Source of the DNA: Mycolicibacterium gilvum
GTDB taxonomy: Bacteria; Actinomycetota; Actinomycetes; Mycobacteriales; Mycobacteriaceae
Length of the DNA stretch: 64,000 nt
Assembly (NCBI RefSeq): GCF_900454025.1
Contig: NZ_UGQM01000001.1
Span: 1,054,001 to 1,118,000 of the forward strand
Direction of reading: 5' to 3'
The notes under the pieces are model-generated. The model saw only the letters and a list, made by a program, of their open reading frames with translations. It searched no databases and was not told the origin of the DNA. Every line of letters begins with the position of its first letter. Positions within the stretch are counted from its first letter, which is position 1. Positions 16,653 through 25,452 of this stretch are shown one piece after another. Both the position numbers and the translations under genes were made by a program.

Positions 16653-17075
16653 ATGAAGGCTCTCTACACCGCTGAAGCGCTGGCCACCGGCGAAGGACGC
16701 GACGGCCACGGCCGCACCTCCGACGGCAAGGTCGACGTCGAACTGAGCATCCCGAAGGAGATGGGCGGCTCCGGGACCGGCACCAACCCCGAGCAGCTCT
16801 TCGCCGTCGGCTACGCCGCGTGCTTCCACTCCGCGCTGCGGGTCGTCGCGCGCCAGCAGAAGGCCGACGTGTCCGACTCGGCCGTCGGCGCCAAGGTGGA
16901 ACTCGGCTCGCTCGACGACGGCGGTTTCGGCCTGGCGGTCGAGCTCGAAGTCACGCTGCCCAACGTCGATCACGAGACCGCGCAGAAGCTCACCGAGGCC
17001 GCGCATCAGGTGTGCCCGTACTCGAACGCGACGCGCGGCAACATCGAGGTCACGCTGACAGTTACTGACGATTGA
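16653..17075 (+). CDS. ohr: Organic hydroperoxide resistance protein Ohr
   Basis: A 140-residue thiol peroxidase of the Ohr/OsmC family, which reduces organic hydroperoxides using two cysteines. C57 in VGYAACFHSAL and C121 in AHQVCPYSNATRGN are both in place, and length fits Ohr rather than OsmC. ATG 16653 follows GACGAAGGGAAC. The OhrR-type operator upstream indicates induction by organic peroxides. No ohrR gene is adjacent; downstream lies a c-di-GMP gene after a strong hairpin. Assignment is firm. Confidence 0.95.
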   Translation: MKALYTAEALATGEGRDGHGRTSDGKVDVELSIPKEMGGSGTGTNPEQLFAVGYAACFHSALRVVARQQKADVSDSAVGAKVELGSLDDGGFGLAVELEVTLPNVDHETAQKLTEAAHQVCPYSNATRGNIEVTLTVTDD

Positions 17076-17160
17076 GTTCCGAATTTGCCCCGACCAAAGG
17101 TAGGCGTCATCCTGCGCGCCGTGAGCTGACGGAGCCGTCGGTGGCTGTGGGTGAATTTTT

Positions 17161-17210
17161 GCAGGCTGTGCCAAGTCCTGCGGCACGGACCAAAGTTGGG
17201 CACAGCCTGC
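17161..17210 (+). terminator. Perfect 12-bp inverted repeat between ohr and the c-di-GMP gene
   Basis: GCAGGCTGTGCC (17161-17172) and GGCACAGCCTGC (17199-17210) are exact inverted repeats around 26 bases that contain a smaller GTCC/GGAC pair. It lies 85 bases after the ohr stop and 24 bases before the next start. Either an ohr terminator or an operator over the -35 region of the next gene; no T-run follows. Confidence 0.55.
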
Positions 17211-17221
17211 ACCCCGCGGTT

Positions 17222-17227
17222 TACTAT
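17222..17227 (+). promoter_or_regulatory. Probable -10 element for a leaderless mRNA
   Basis: TACTAT sits seven to eight bases before ATG 17235, the spacing of a -10 box to its start site, so transcription would begin at or next to the start codon. There is no Shine-Dalgarno before this ATG. Leaderless mRNAs are common in mycobacteria. The -35 region would overlap the right arm of the 17161-17210 repeat. Confidence 0.5.
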
Positions 17228-17234
17228 CTTTGCT

Positions 17235-19376
17235 ATGCACGTCGATGAGGTGACGGGACACCTCATGGAGGACCAGCCCGGCATACCTGCCGACCTGGTG
17301 CGCACGTTGCTGGGTGTGCTCAGGCAACGTCTCGGCCTCGATACCGCCTGGTTGTCGTCGTTCCAGGATGACACGCAGACCATCGAGGTCCTCGACGGAG
17401 ACGCCGCCTCGTTCGGGCTGTCCCCGGGACTGCGGACACCGCTGTCGGAGTCCTACTGCGTGCGTGTCATCGACGGCCGCCTGCCCTCGGTCGTGCCCGA
17501 TACGTCGCAGAACCAGACCACCCACGCGCTGGCCGCCACCGACGAGATGGGACTGGGCGCCTACGTCGGCGTGCCGGTGCCGGGCCACGCCGGGGCCACC
17601 TCGGGAATGGTCTGTCTGGTCAGCCAGGAACCCAAGCCCTATCTGGGAGACGACGACCTGCGCCTGGTCAAGCAGGCGGCCGAGCTCATCGGCACGCTCA
17701 TCGAGTCGCCGGTCCGCCAGGCCGATTCGGTCGACCGTCGCAGCGCAATCCGGCGGGTGGTCTCGGAGCTCGACTTCGAGGTGGTCTTCCAGGCCATCCA
17801 CGACGTCACCAGCGGCAGGGTCGTCGGAGTCGAGGCGCTCGCACGGTTCCCCTGCGAACCGTTTCGACCCGACGCGTTCTTCGCCGAGGCCGCGCAGCTG
17901 GGGATCGGCATCCAGCTCGAGACGGCCATCGTGCGCCGAGTGCTGTCGCTGTTGCCGCAACTGCCCGACGACGTGTTCGTCTCCATCAACATCTCACCCG
18001 CTGCGGCACTGGTGGCGCCGTGGAGCGAGCTGCTCGCCGACGTCGAACCGTCCCGGATCGTCCTGGAGATCACCGAGCACGACGCCGTGCCGAACTACGG
18101 TGCGCTCGACGACGTGCTCGAGGGGTGCCGTGCGCAGGGCGTGCGGGTGGCCGTCGACGACGTCGGCGCGGGCTTCGCGTCGTTCTCCCACGTCCTGGAG
18201 CTGGCCCCGGAGTTCGTCAAGATCGACCACTCGATCATCCGCCACATCGACGTCGACGACGCTCGACGGCGCCTGGCCCAGGCGATCGCCGAGTTCGCCG
18301 GTCAGTTCGGTGCGATGGTGATCGCCGAAGGTGTGGAGAGCCAGCGTGAACTCGACGCGGTGCGGGCCGCGGGCATCGGCTGTGCGCAGGGCTTCTTCCT
18401 GAGCCGGCCGAAGGCCCACGGGCACGGTTTCCCCGCCGCCACCGCGACCGCCGATCCGAGCGAGCCCCTACCGGCGGCCGTCGACCTGCTGGGGGAGCGG
18501 CGGTTCGAGCTCGCGCTGGCGCATTCGCCCATCGGCATGGCCGTCGTCGGCCTGGACGGCTCGTTCCTGCGCACCAACCGCGCGCTGCGCGCGATGCTCG
18601 GCTACAGCCGACGAGCCATGTCGGAGCTGACCTTTCAGGACATCACCCACCCCGACGACCTCGACCTCGACCTCGCCCTGGTCAACGAGTGCCTAGAGGG
18701 GCGCCGCCGTTCCTACCGCATCGACAAGCGCTACATCGCCGCCGACGGCAGCATCGTGTGGTGCGCGCTCACCGCGGTCATCGTGCATGCGCCCCGGGAC
18801 CAGCCGCGCTGCTTCGTCTCTCAGATCGTCGACGTCACCGCCGACCGTCTGCGTGAGGCCGAACTGGTGCGCCGCGCCAGCACCGACCCCCTGACCTCGA
18901 TCGCCAACCGGTCCGCGGCCTGGACCCGGCTGGAGCAACTCGACCAGAGCGGCGAAGGGTACGGCGTCCTGTTCTGCGACATCGAGAGGTTCAAGTCGGT
19001 CAACGACCGGCACGGTCACCACGCCGGAGATCAGCTCCTCGTCGAGGTGGCGCAACGGCTCCACGACACCCTGGACCCCTTCGACCTCGCCGCCCGCTGG
19101 GGAGGCGACGAGTTCCTGGTGATCACGCGCTGCGTCGAGGAACCGGCGCTGGCCTGCCTGGCCGACCGGATCATCGACCGGATGGACGGAACCCCGATCA
19201 CCCTGCCCGGTGGCGCCGAGGAATCGGTCGCGATGACGATCGGCTTCGCCGCGCACCGGCCTGGCGACGGCCGATCCGTCGACGACGTCCTCGACCTCGC
19301 CGACCACCAGATGTGCGAGCAGCGACGACGCCGCCCACGGGTCCGCCGGCGGCTGGGTGTCTCGCGTCCCCGCTGA
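17235..19376 (+). CDS. GAF-EAL-PAS-GGDEF cyclic-di-GMP enzyme
   Basis: A 713-residue cytosolic protein. Order: GAF (about 20-160), EAL phosphodiesterase (about 172-395), PAS (about 425-535), GGDEF cyclase (about 545-700). EAL residues for c-di-GMP hydrolysis look kept: VEAL at 199-202, N in SINIS, E in LEITEH, DDVGAG, VKID, AEGVE and QGFFLSRP. The cyclase motif is intact (RWGGDEFLV, 623-627); the inhibitory I-site RxxD five residues earlier reads DPFD, so product inhibition is probably lost. The best-known mycobacterial bifunctional enzyme is GAF-GGDEF-EAL, so this order differs. I choose ATG 17235 because the upstream in-frame ATG 17151 reads through the hairpin. The stop lies three bases before the CTAG at the IS end. 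Confidence 0.9.
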   Translation: MHVDEVTGHLMEDQPGIPADLVRTLLGVLRQRLGLDTAWLSSFQDDTQTIEVLDGDAASFGLSPGLRTPLSESYCVRVIDGRLPSVVPDTSQNQTTHALAATDEMGLGAYVGVPVPGHAGATSGMVCLVSQEPKPYLGDDDLRLVKQAAELIGTLIESPVRQADSVDRRSAIRRVVSELDFEVVFQAIHDVTSGRVVGVEALARFPCEPFRPDAFFAEAAQLGIGIQLETAIVRRVLSLLPQLPDDVFVSINISPAAALVAPWSELLADVEPSRIVLEITEHDAVPNYGALDDVLEGCRAQGVRVAVDDVGAGFASFSHVLELAPEFVKIDHSIIRHIDVDDARRRLAQAIAEFAGQFGAMVIAEGVESQRELDAVRAAGIGCAQGFFLSRPKAHGHGFPAATATADPSEPLPAAVDLLGERRFELALAHSPIGMAVVGLDGSFLRTNRALRAMLGYSRRAMSELTFQDITHPDDLDLDLALVNECLEGRRRSYRIDKRYIAADGSIVWCALTAVIVHAPRDQPRCFVSQIVDVTADRLREAELVRRASTDPLTSIANRSAAWTRLEQLDQSGEGYGVLFCDIERFKSVNDRHGHHAGDQLLVEVAQRLHDTLDPFDLAARWGGDEFLVITRCVEEPALACLADRIIDRMDGTPITLPGGAEESVAMTIGFAAHRPGDGRSVDDVLDLADHQMCEQRRRRPRVRRRLGVSRPR

Positions 19377-19383
19377 GCGCTAG

Positions 19384-19398
19384 GAGACTGCTGAATTA
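19384..19398 (+). repeat. IS left terminal inverted repeat
   Basis: GAGACTGCTGAATTA, exact reverse complement of 21139-21153. The match ends after 15 bases inward; outward it continues through the palindromic CTAG and GCGC of the target. Confidence 0.93.
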
Positions 19399-19449
19399 TT
19401 CCCGCGTGGCGGGTGGGGTTGTCCTGGGGTTTTTGGGGATGATTGATGG

Positions 19450-20997
19450 GTGCAGGGTCGCTCTGATGATCAGCGTGAGTTCTTGGATGCGGAGTCGGTT
19501 GCCGGGCATCTTCTGAAGTCTGACAGCGTGTTTGCCTTCCTGGCGGCGTACCGCAGGCAGTTGTTTCCCGAGGAGATGTTCGCCGATCTGTTCCCGTCGC
19601 GGCGGGGCCGTCCCAGCGTGCCTGCCGAAGTGATGGCTTCGGTGATCACATTGCAGGCCTTGCACGGGCTCTCGGATAACGAGACCGTCGATGCAGTCAC
19701 CTTCGACCTGCGGTGGAAAGCCGCCTGTGGGCTCCCGATCACCGCTGGAGCGTTTCATTCCACGACGCTGACGTACTGGCGGCGCCGGTTGGCTGCCTCG
19801 GATCGCCCGAACCGGATCTTCGAGGCGGTCAAGACGGTCGTGGCCGCCACCGGGGCACTGACCGGCAAGACGCGGCGGGCCTTGGACTCCACGATCCTCG
19901 ACGACGCCGTAGCTACCCAAGACACCGTGACCCAGTTGATCGGCGCGATCCGCAGAGTGCGACGAGAGGTCCCCGGAGCGGGCGAGGTGGTGGCGTCCCA
20001 GTGCAGCGCCCACGACTACGACGACCCGGGTAAACCGGCCATCACCTGGGATGACGCTGCGGCCCGGGAAATGTTGGTCAACGCTTTGGTCACCGATGCC
20101 CATCGGCTGCTGGGTCATCTGCCTGACCAGGAACTCGGCGTCCGCGCCGCTGAGGCGGTGGCGTTGTTGGCGTTGATCGCCGGCCAAGACGTCGAACCTG
20201 TTGACGATTCTGATGGCACCGATGGGCGGTGGCGTATCGCCCAGCGAGTCGCCCAGGATCGGGTGATTTCCACCGTCGATCCCGATGCCCGCCACGCGCA
20301 TAAAAGCGTGCACCGCCGCCAAGACGGATTCAAAGCCCATATTGCGGTCGAGCCCGATACTGGCCTGATTACCGACTGCGCCTTGACCAAAGCCGGTGGT
20401 GCCGGCACCCACGACGCGGCAGTGGCTCCGCAGTTGCTGGCTGGTGAAAGTGCACCAGTGACAGTGCTGGCTGATTCGGCCTATGGCAGTGGGGATTTCC
20501 GCGCTCAACTCAGGAAGTCACGTCATCGCGATCGGGTCAAACCCGCACCCCTGCGCGCCGCTGTGCCCGGCGGGTTCACCATCGATGACTTCACTGTTGA
20601 TCACCGCGGCCATCGCGTGACCTGCCCAGCGGGAGTGGCTCGGAGCATCAGCGCACGCGGCAACGCCACCTTCGGGGCCGCGTGCCGGGGCTGCGCGCTA
20701 CGCCCACAGTGCACCACCAGCATCGACGGCAGAAGCCTGAAAATCGGGCCCCACGACGCACTTCAACGCGCTGCCCGTAAGAGGTCACAAAAACCACGGT
20801 GGCTCAACGAATATCGTCAACACCGCCCGATGGTGGAACGCACCATCGCCTGGCTGACACGCGGCAACCGCAAAGTCCGCTACCGCGGGGTCACCCGCAA
20901 CGATCAATGGCTGCATCATCGCGCCGCCGCGGTGAACTTACATCGCCTAATCACCCTGGGATTGACCCACACCGGCGCTGGCTGGGCCATCGCCTGA
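19450..20997 (+). CDS. IS1182-family transposase
   Basis: A 515-residue DDE transposase. The N-terminal helical part (SVFAFLAAYRRQLFPEEMFADLFPSRRGRPSVP) is typical of IS1182. Candidate catalytic acids are D in ALDSTILDDAV, D in VTVLADSAYGSGDF and E in HRPMVERTIAWLTRGNRKVRY. A zinc-ribbon-like cysteine cluster (CRGCALRPQC) lies before the last acid. GTG start at 19450, 67 bases inside the left end. No frameshift or stop, so the element could be mobile. The convergent frames within it are shadows. Confidence 0.93.
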   Translation: MQGRSDDQREFLDAESVAGHLLKSDSVFAFLAAYRRQLFPEEMFADLFPSRRGRPSVPAEVMASVITLQALHGLSDNETVDAVTFDLRWKAACGLPITAGAFHSTTLTYWRRRLAASDRPNRIFEAVKTVVAATGALTGKTRRALDSTILDDAVATQDTVTQLIGAIRRVRREVPGAGEVVASQCSAHDYDDPGKPAITWDDAAAREMLVNALVTDAHRLLGHLPDQELGVRAAEAVALLALIAGQDVEPVDDSDGTDGRWRIAQRVAQDRVISTVDPDARHAHKSVHRRQDGFKAHIAVEPDTGLITDCALTKAGGAGTHDAAVAPQLLAGESAPVTVLADSAYGSGDFRAQLRKSRHRDRVKPAPLRAAVPGGFTIDDFTVDHRGHRVTCPAGVARSISARGNATFGAACRGCALRPQCTTSIDGRSLKIGPHDALQRAARKRSQKPRWLNEYRQHRPMVERTIAWLTRGNRKVRYRGVTRNDQWLHHRAAAVNLHRLITLGLTHTGAGWAIA

Positions 20998-21138
20998 CCC
21001 CGGCACAGCCGGGTCTTGGCTCACCGGGCACCACATGCACCCTCAACACGGCCGCGGTGACACTCGTAACTGTCGACTCCCGGGTTTGACTCAACCACGG
21101 CCCACAGAGCGCTCTGAGGCACCCGCCCCCAACACACC

Positions 21139-21153
21139 TAATTCAGCAGTCTC
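21139..21153 (-). repeat. IS right terminal inverted repeat
   Basis: TAATTCAGCAGTCTC, exact reverse complement of the left end. The CTAG that follows supplies the stop codon (TAG, minus strand) of the TetR gene next to it. Confidence 0.93.
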
Positions 21154-21738
21154 CTAGCGCGCCATCCGTTTGCTCAGGATCGTCAGCGAGTTCTCCAGCT
21201 CGGTATCCGGCATCGGGGTCTCGTGTGACGTCGCGATCAGCACACCGACGATCGCCCCGGCGATCACCCGTCGTTCCTCTGCGGCGGCGGGCGCATCCGG
21301 ACGCGACACCATCGCCTCGGCGATCATCTCGATCAACCGGATGTACTCCGAGTAGATCAGCCCGCGGGCTTCCGGGATCCCGTACATCATGCGCTGGCCT
21401 GCGGCGGCGTCCTCGCGTTCCTCGGGGGTCAGGTCGGCGAACACCGTGGCGACGGCATGACGGTAGGCGTCCACGATCGGAAGATCCGGGGGAGCGTCGG
21501 CGAAGGCCTCGACGATCGGCGAGATCTGGTCATCGGAGATCAGCAGCGCTTCCTTCACCCCGAAATAGCGGTACAACGTGCGAGGTGAGACGTCGGCCGC
21601 TTCGGCGATCTGGTCGACGGTGGTGTTCGCATATCCCTGGGTGTCGAAGAGTTCGAACGCCGCTCGTCTGATGGCCAGCCGCGTCTGAACCTTCTTGCGC
21701 TCCCGCAGGCCGTGCGGTTGCGATTCGGACTCGGGCAT
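21154..21738 (-). CDS. TetR-family regulator
   Basis: A 194-residue repressor-type protein starting at ATG 21738 (MPESESQPHGLRERKK). The helix-turn-helix runs about residues 15-60 (TRLAIRRAAFELFDTQGYANTTVDQIAEAADVSPRTLYRYFGVKE). The C-terminal ligand domain is helical and diverged, so the effector is unknown. An in-frame GTG/ATG farther up would add twelve unconserved residues. Its stop codon lies in the CTAG at the IS boundary; because the pre-insertion site would also read CTAG, the protein is probably unchanged by the insertion. Seventy-four bases separate it from the next TetR gene upstream. Confidence 0.9.
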   Translation of the reverse strand: MPESESQPHGLRERKKVQTRLAIRRAAFELFDTQGYANTTVDQIAEAADVSPRTLYRYFGVKEALLISDDQISPIVEAFADAPPDLPIVDAYRHAVATVFADLTPEEREDAAAGQRMMYGIPEARGLIYSEYIRLIEMIAEAMVSRPDAPAAAEERRVIAGAIVGVLIATSHETPMPDTELENSLTILSKRMAR

Positions 21739-21812
21739 CGACCCAGTTTGTCTGAGATCCGGCGGGTTCGCCAAAAAGTTCGCCGGGTGGCGTGGCGCCG
21801 ATGCCGGGCCGA

Positions 21813-22418
21813 TCAGCCCGGGCCGGCCCGCAGCGCGCGCTCGGCGAACGTCAGCACCGGGGCCTTCAGCGCGAGGATCGCCGCCGGATCGCCGTCGATC
21901 AGCGCGGTGGTGACCAGTGCGGAAATGGCCGCGACCAACGCCTTGCAGGCGAACTTGTCGGCTTTGCTGCGTGCCTTGAAGATCTTTGCGACGCCGTCGA
22001 CGAACTGCTGCTGCAACTCGGCGCGACGGTGCATCGCGTCGGGCCCGGCGGAATAGACCTCCACCAGATAGAGCCTCGCGGTCGGTGGATCCAGCGCCAT
22101 GAACCCCAGGTACCTGTCGAGCATGACGCCGAAGCGTTCCAGCGGGGTGGCGCCGGCCGGTGCGGCGAGGATCGCGTCGATGACGTGGCCCTGCATGCCG
22201 GCGAAACCGGCCATGAAGCAGTCCTGCTTAGAGTCGAACAACTCGTAGAACGTCGCGCGGGACACCCCGGCGTGCTTGATCAGATCGTCAACGCTGGAGT
22301 TGTTGTAGCCCTTGGTTCCCATCACGACGGCGAGCGCCTTGAACAATCGCTGCTTCTGGTGCGCGGCGACCTCGTCGCGGCTGAGGCGGTGCCGCCCGGC
22401 CGCGAGTCGCTCGGCCAT
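21813..22418 (-). CDS. TetR-family regulator
   Basis: A 201-residue TetR protein. DNA-binding region about residues 18-65 (QKQRLFKALAVVMGTKGYNNSSVDDLIKHAGVSRATFYELFDSK). The ligand-binding half (GHVIDAILAAPAGATPLERFGVMLDRYLGFM...ARLYLVEVYSAGPDA) resembles TetR proteins near lipid-metabolism genes, but the ligand is unknown. It is followed on the same strand by another TetR gene, so the two may be cotranscribed. Targets cannot be inferred; ilvD on the same strand upstream has its own terminator. Confidence 0.9.
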   Translation of the reverse strand: MAERLAAGRHRLSRDEVAAHQKQRLFKALAVVMGTKGYNNSSVDDLIKHAGVSRATFYELFDSKQDCFMAGFAGMQGHVIDAILAAPAGATPLERFGVMLDRYLGFMALDPPTARLYLVEVYSAGPDAMHRRAELQQQFVDGVAKIFKARSKADKFACKALVAAISALVTTALIDGDPAAILALKAPVLTFAERALRAGPG

Positions 22419-22648
22419 GTTGGTCCCCTTCGATCACCTGCCCGAAGTATAAGGCGGGCCCGATATCCAGTTCAGGAAACCCTGAGCCACCAAACGAAAC
22501 GGGGCCGGTCCCGAAATTCACGAACATGGGTGTTTGCGTACTATAAGTCCGGTTACGCGGTCGTCATCGCGGCCGGTGCGCTCATCGAGGGGTTGAGCGG
22601 TCACTCGGCCCGTACGCCCGGTTTCCGGCGATTCCCCAGGGGGGTGGA

Positions 22649-22665
22649 GCGCCGGAAGCCGGCGC
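22649..22665 (-). terminator. Hairpin downstream of ilvD
   Basis: GCGCCGG and CCGGCGC arms of seven bases around a three-base loop, 24 bases past the ilvD stop. GC-only stem without T-run, as often seen at mycobacterial gene ends. Confidence 0.55.
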
Positions 22666-22689
22666 GAGCGCCCGGGCCGCAGGCGATGC

Positions 22690-24531
22690 TCAGACCGCGC
22701 CGACATCACGTACCGCGCCCTTGTCCGCCGACAGCGCCAACGCGGCATAGGCGCGCAGCGCCGCTGACACCGGTCGCTCCCGGTGGCGGGGCCGATATCC
22801 GCCGCCCTCCAATGCCGCACGGCGCCGGTCCAATTCGTCGTCGGCAACGTCGAGCCCGATCGTGCGGCGCGGGATGTCGATGGTGATCCGGTCGCCGTCC
22901 TCGACGAGTGCGATGGTGCCACCAGCCGCCGCCTCGGGGGACACGTGGCCGACCGCGAGTCCCGACGACCCGCCCGAGAACCTGCCGTCGGTCACCAGCG
23001 CGCACACCTTGCCCAGCCCGCGGCCCTTCAAATATGAGGTGGGGTACAGCATCTCCTGCATGCCCGGACCGCCCTTGGGGCCCTCGAAGCGCACCACGAC
23101 GACGTCGCCGGGCTGCACCCGTCCGTTCAGGATCGCGTCGACGGCGTCCTCCTGGGATTCGACCACCACCGCGGGGCCGGAGAATGTCCAGATCGATTCG
23201 TCGACGCCCGCGGTCTTGACGATGCAGCCGTCGCGGGACAGGTTGCCGCGCAGGATCGCCAGCCCGCCGTCCTCCGAATAGGCATGGCGCACATCGCGGA
23301 TGCAACCCGTGGACGCGTCGGTGTCCAGCGACTCCCACCGCTCGGACTGGCTGAACGCCGACGCCGAACGGACACAACCCGGCGCGGCATGGAACAGTTC
23401 GATCGCCTCCTCGCACGCCTGCCCGCCGCGAACATCCCAGCGGCGCAACCATTCCGGAAGCGAGCCCGCATGCACCGAGTGGACAGTCTCGTGCAGGTGC
23501 CCCCCGCGCCACAGCTCACCCAGGATCGCCGGGATGCCGCCGGCGCGGTGCACGTCTTCCATCAGATAGTGGCCGTTCGGGGCGACCTTGCACAGACACG
23601 GGATCTGGCGGCTGCGCTTCTCGATGTCTTCGAGCGTGTAGTCCAGCTCCGCCTCCCGTGCGGCGGCCAGCAGATGAAGAATCGTGTTCGTCGAGCCACC
23701 CATCGCCATGTCCATCGCCATCGCGTTGTCGAACGCCTCGCGGTTCGCGATCGCGCGCGGCAGCACGCTGGTGTCGTCCTCGTCGTAGTAGCGGCGACAC
23801 AGGTCCATCACCGTCGCGCCGGCGTTCTCGTACAGCGCGCGACGCGCAGTGTGGGTGGCCAGCACCGACCCGTTGCCGGGCAGCGCCAGCCCGAGTGCCT
23901 CGGTCAGGCAGTTCATCGAGTTCGCGGTGAACATGCCCGAGCACGACCCGCACGTCGGGCACGCCGACTCCTCGATCCGGGCCAGGTCCGGATCCGACAC
24001 CCCGCTGTCGACCGCGTCGGCGATCGCACTGACCAGATTCAGCCGGGTGCGCACCGTGCCGTCGACCAGAACCGCGGTGCCACCCTCCATCGGGCCGCCC
24101 GAGACGAACACCGTCGGGATGTCCAGGCGCAGCGCGGCCATCACCATGCCCGGAGTGATCTTGTCGCAGTTGGAGATACACACCATCGCGTCGGCGCAGT
24201 GCGCATTGATCATGTACTCCACAGAGTCGGCGATGAGCTCCCGGCTGGGCAGGGAGTAGAGCATGCCGCCGTGGCCCATCGCGATGCCGTCGTCGACGGC
24301 GATCGTGTTGAACTCGCGCGGCACCCCGCCGGCCGCCCTGATCGCCTCCGACACGATCCGGCCCACCGGTTGAAGATGCGTGTGCCCGGGGACGAACTCG
24401 GTGAAGCTGTTGGCGACGGCGACGATCGGCTTGCCGATGTCGGCGCCGTCCACCCCCGCGGCACGCAGCAACGCGCGCGCTCCCGCCATGTTCCGACCGT
24501 GCGTGACCGTCCGCGACCTCAGCTCAGGCAT
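22690..24531 (-). CDS. ilvD: Dihydroxy-acid dehydratase
   Basis: A 613-residue IlvD/Edd-family enzyme that dehydrates dihydroxy acids in valine, isoleucine and pantothenate synthesis. The start [20 protein letters not shown] and the blocks [17 protein letters not shown] and [15 protein letters not shown] match the E. coli-type long form. Fe-S ligand cysteines appear in SNCDKITPG and [18 protein letters not shown], with a third kept near the middle; [10 protein letters not shown] near the C-terminus is also typical. The form is longer than the usual roughly 575-residue mycobacterial enzyme, so it may be a second paralogue or a sugar-acid dehydratase relative. Divergent from the XRE regulator by 78 bases. 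Confidence 0.92.
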   Translation of the reverse strand: MPELRSRTVTHGRNMAGARALLRAAGVDGADIGKPIVAVANSFTEFVPGHTHLQPVGRIVSEAIRAAGGVPREFNTIAVDDGIAMGHGGMLYSLPSRELIADSVEYMINAHCADAMVCISNCDKITPGMVMAALRLDIPTVFVSGGPMEGGTAVLVDGTVRTRLNLVSAIADAVDSGVSDPDLARIEESACPTCGSCSGMFTANSMNCLTEALGLALPGNGSVLATHTARRALYENAGATVMDLCRRYYDEDDTSVLPRAIANREAFDNAMAMDMAMGGSTNTILHLLAAAREAELDYTLEDIEKRSRQIPCLCKVAPNGHYLMEDVHRAGGIPAILGELWRGGHLHETVHSVHAGSLPEWLRRWDVRGGQACEEAIELFHAAPGCVRSASAFSQSERWESLDTDASTGCIRDVRHAYSEDGGLAILRGNLSRDGCIVKTAGVDESIWTFSGPAVVVESQEDAVDAILNGRVQPGDVVVVRFEGPKGGPGMQEMLYPTSYLKGRGLGKVCALVTDGRFSGGSSGLAVGHVSPEAAAGGTIALVEDGDRITIDIPRRTIGLDVADDELDRRRAALEGGGYRPRHRERPVSAALRAYAALALSADKGAVRDVGAV

Positions 24532-24581
24532 GGTCTCCAGGGTCCGGTGAACCGGGGCCGGACGGAAGACGGCCTCGATAC

Positions 24582-24597
24582 CAGTACTGGCAGTACT
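24582..24597. promoter_or_regulatory. CAGTACT direct repeats between ilvD and the XRE gene
   Basis: CAGTACT occurs at 24582-24588 and 24591-24597, nine bases from start to start; AGTACT is itself a palindrome. The pair lies 13 bases before the GTG of the XRE regulator in the divergent promoter region and is a candidate operator for that regulator. Confidence 0.45.
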
Positions 24598-24609
24598 ACT
24601 CTCGGCGGC

Positions 24610-25452
24610 GTGGACACACGCGCACAACGGCGTCTTGCCCTCGGGGAGTTCCTGCGGGCGCGCCGTGAGGCGATCCGTCGCGCGGATGTCGGACTGCCGG
24701 AGTTGCCGCGGGCCCGCACCGGCGGTCTGCGCCGCGAGGAGGTCGCCGTGACCGCCGGCGTCAGCGTTACCTGGTACACGTGGCTGGAGCAGGGCCGCGA
24801 CATCAACCCGTCCAAGCAGGTGCTCGACGCGGTCGCCGACGCTCTGCGGTTGTCGCCGGCCGAGCACGAGTACGTGCTCGCCCTGGGCGGCTACGCCGTC
24901 GACGCGGCCGTCTCGCGAGGACCGATGCCGCCGCACATCCAGCACTTCCTCGATGCGCTGGAAGGGTATCCGGCGTTCGCGATCACACCGGACTGGGGGA
25001 TCGCCGCCTGGAACACGACCTATGCGGCGCTGTACCCGAACGTCGAACGGGTACCGGAGACCGACCGGAACCTGCTGTGGCTGGTGTTCACCGATCCGTA
25101 CATCCACGAGCTGCTACCGAACTGGGACACCGACAGCCGCCGCTTCCTCGCCGAGTTCCGTGCCGATGCGGGCCCGCGGGTGGGTGAGCCGTCCTACACC
25201 GCGCTGGTGTCGAGACTGTCCTCGGAGAGCCCGCATTTCGCCGCGGCATGGCAGGCGACGAGCATCGAACGGTTCACCTCGCGGGAACGGCTGTTCCGGC
25301 ATCCGGCGGCGGGCGAACTACGACTCGAACACCACCAGGTGGCGCCGGTCGACGTGCCCGACATCCAGATAGTGGCGTACCTTCCGGTGCCCGACTCCGG
25401 TGCGTCCGAACGCCTTCGGATGTTGACGGGTCAGGCCGACACCGCGCGGTAG
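24610..25452 (+). CDS. XRE-family regulator with MmyB-like ligand domain
   Basis: A 280-residue protein. Helix-turn-helix at about 30-80 ([33 protein letters not shown]), followed by the MmyB-type domain: [61 protein letters not shown] and a late [16 protein letters not shown]. Such proteins bind fatty acids or similar ligands and often repress an adjacent divergent gene. Start is GTG 24610; the longer frame upstream is antisense to ilvD. It overlaps the convergent TetR gene by 22 bases. Confidence 0.9.
   Translation: MDTRAQRRLALGEFLRARREAIRRADVGLPELPRARTGGLRREEVAVTAGVSVTWYTWLEQGRDINPSKQVLDAVADALRLSPAEHEYVLALGGYAVDAAVSRGPMPPHIQHFLDALEGYPAFAITPDWGIAAWNTTYAALYPNVERVPETDRNLLWLVFTDPYIHELLPNWDTDSRRFLAEFRADAGPRVGEPSYTALVSRLSSESPHFAAAWQATSIERFTSRERLFRHPAAGELRLEHHQVAPVDVPDIQIVAYLPVPDSGASERLRMLTGQADTAR

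Larger units (their letters stand above)
19384..21153 (+). mobile_element. Complete IS1182-family insertion sequence, 1770 bp
   Basis: Bounded by perfect 15-bp terminal inverted repeats GAGACTGCTGAATTA (19384-19398) and TAATTCAGCAGTCTC (21139-21153). CTAG abuts both ends (19380-19383 and 21154-21157), either a 4-bp target duplication or part of longer ends. One full-length transposase is inside; 141 bases after it are noncoding. Ends and gene are intact, so it may be active. Confidence 0.93.

Noticed and set aside
19396..20508. Minus-strand frame inside the IS element as a second IS gene
   Set aside because: Antisense to the complete transposase; no start signal and no recognisable domain.
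23284..24609. Long plus-strand open frame antisense to ilvD, continuous with the XRE regulator
   Set aside because: GC-rich DNA opens the antisense frame; the sequence is Arg/His-rich without any domain, and ilvD on the other strand is clearly real. Only the part from 24610 is a gene.
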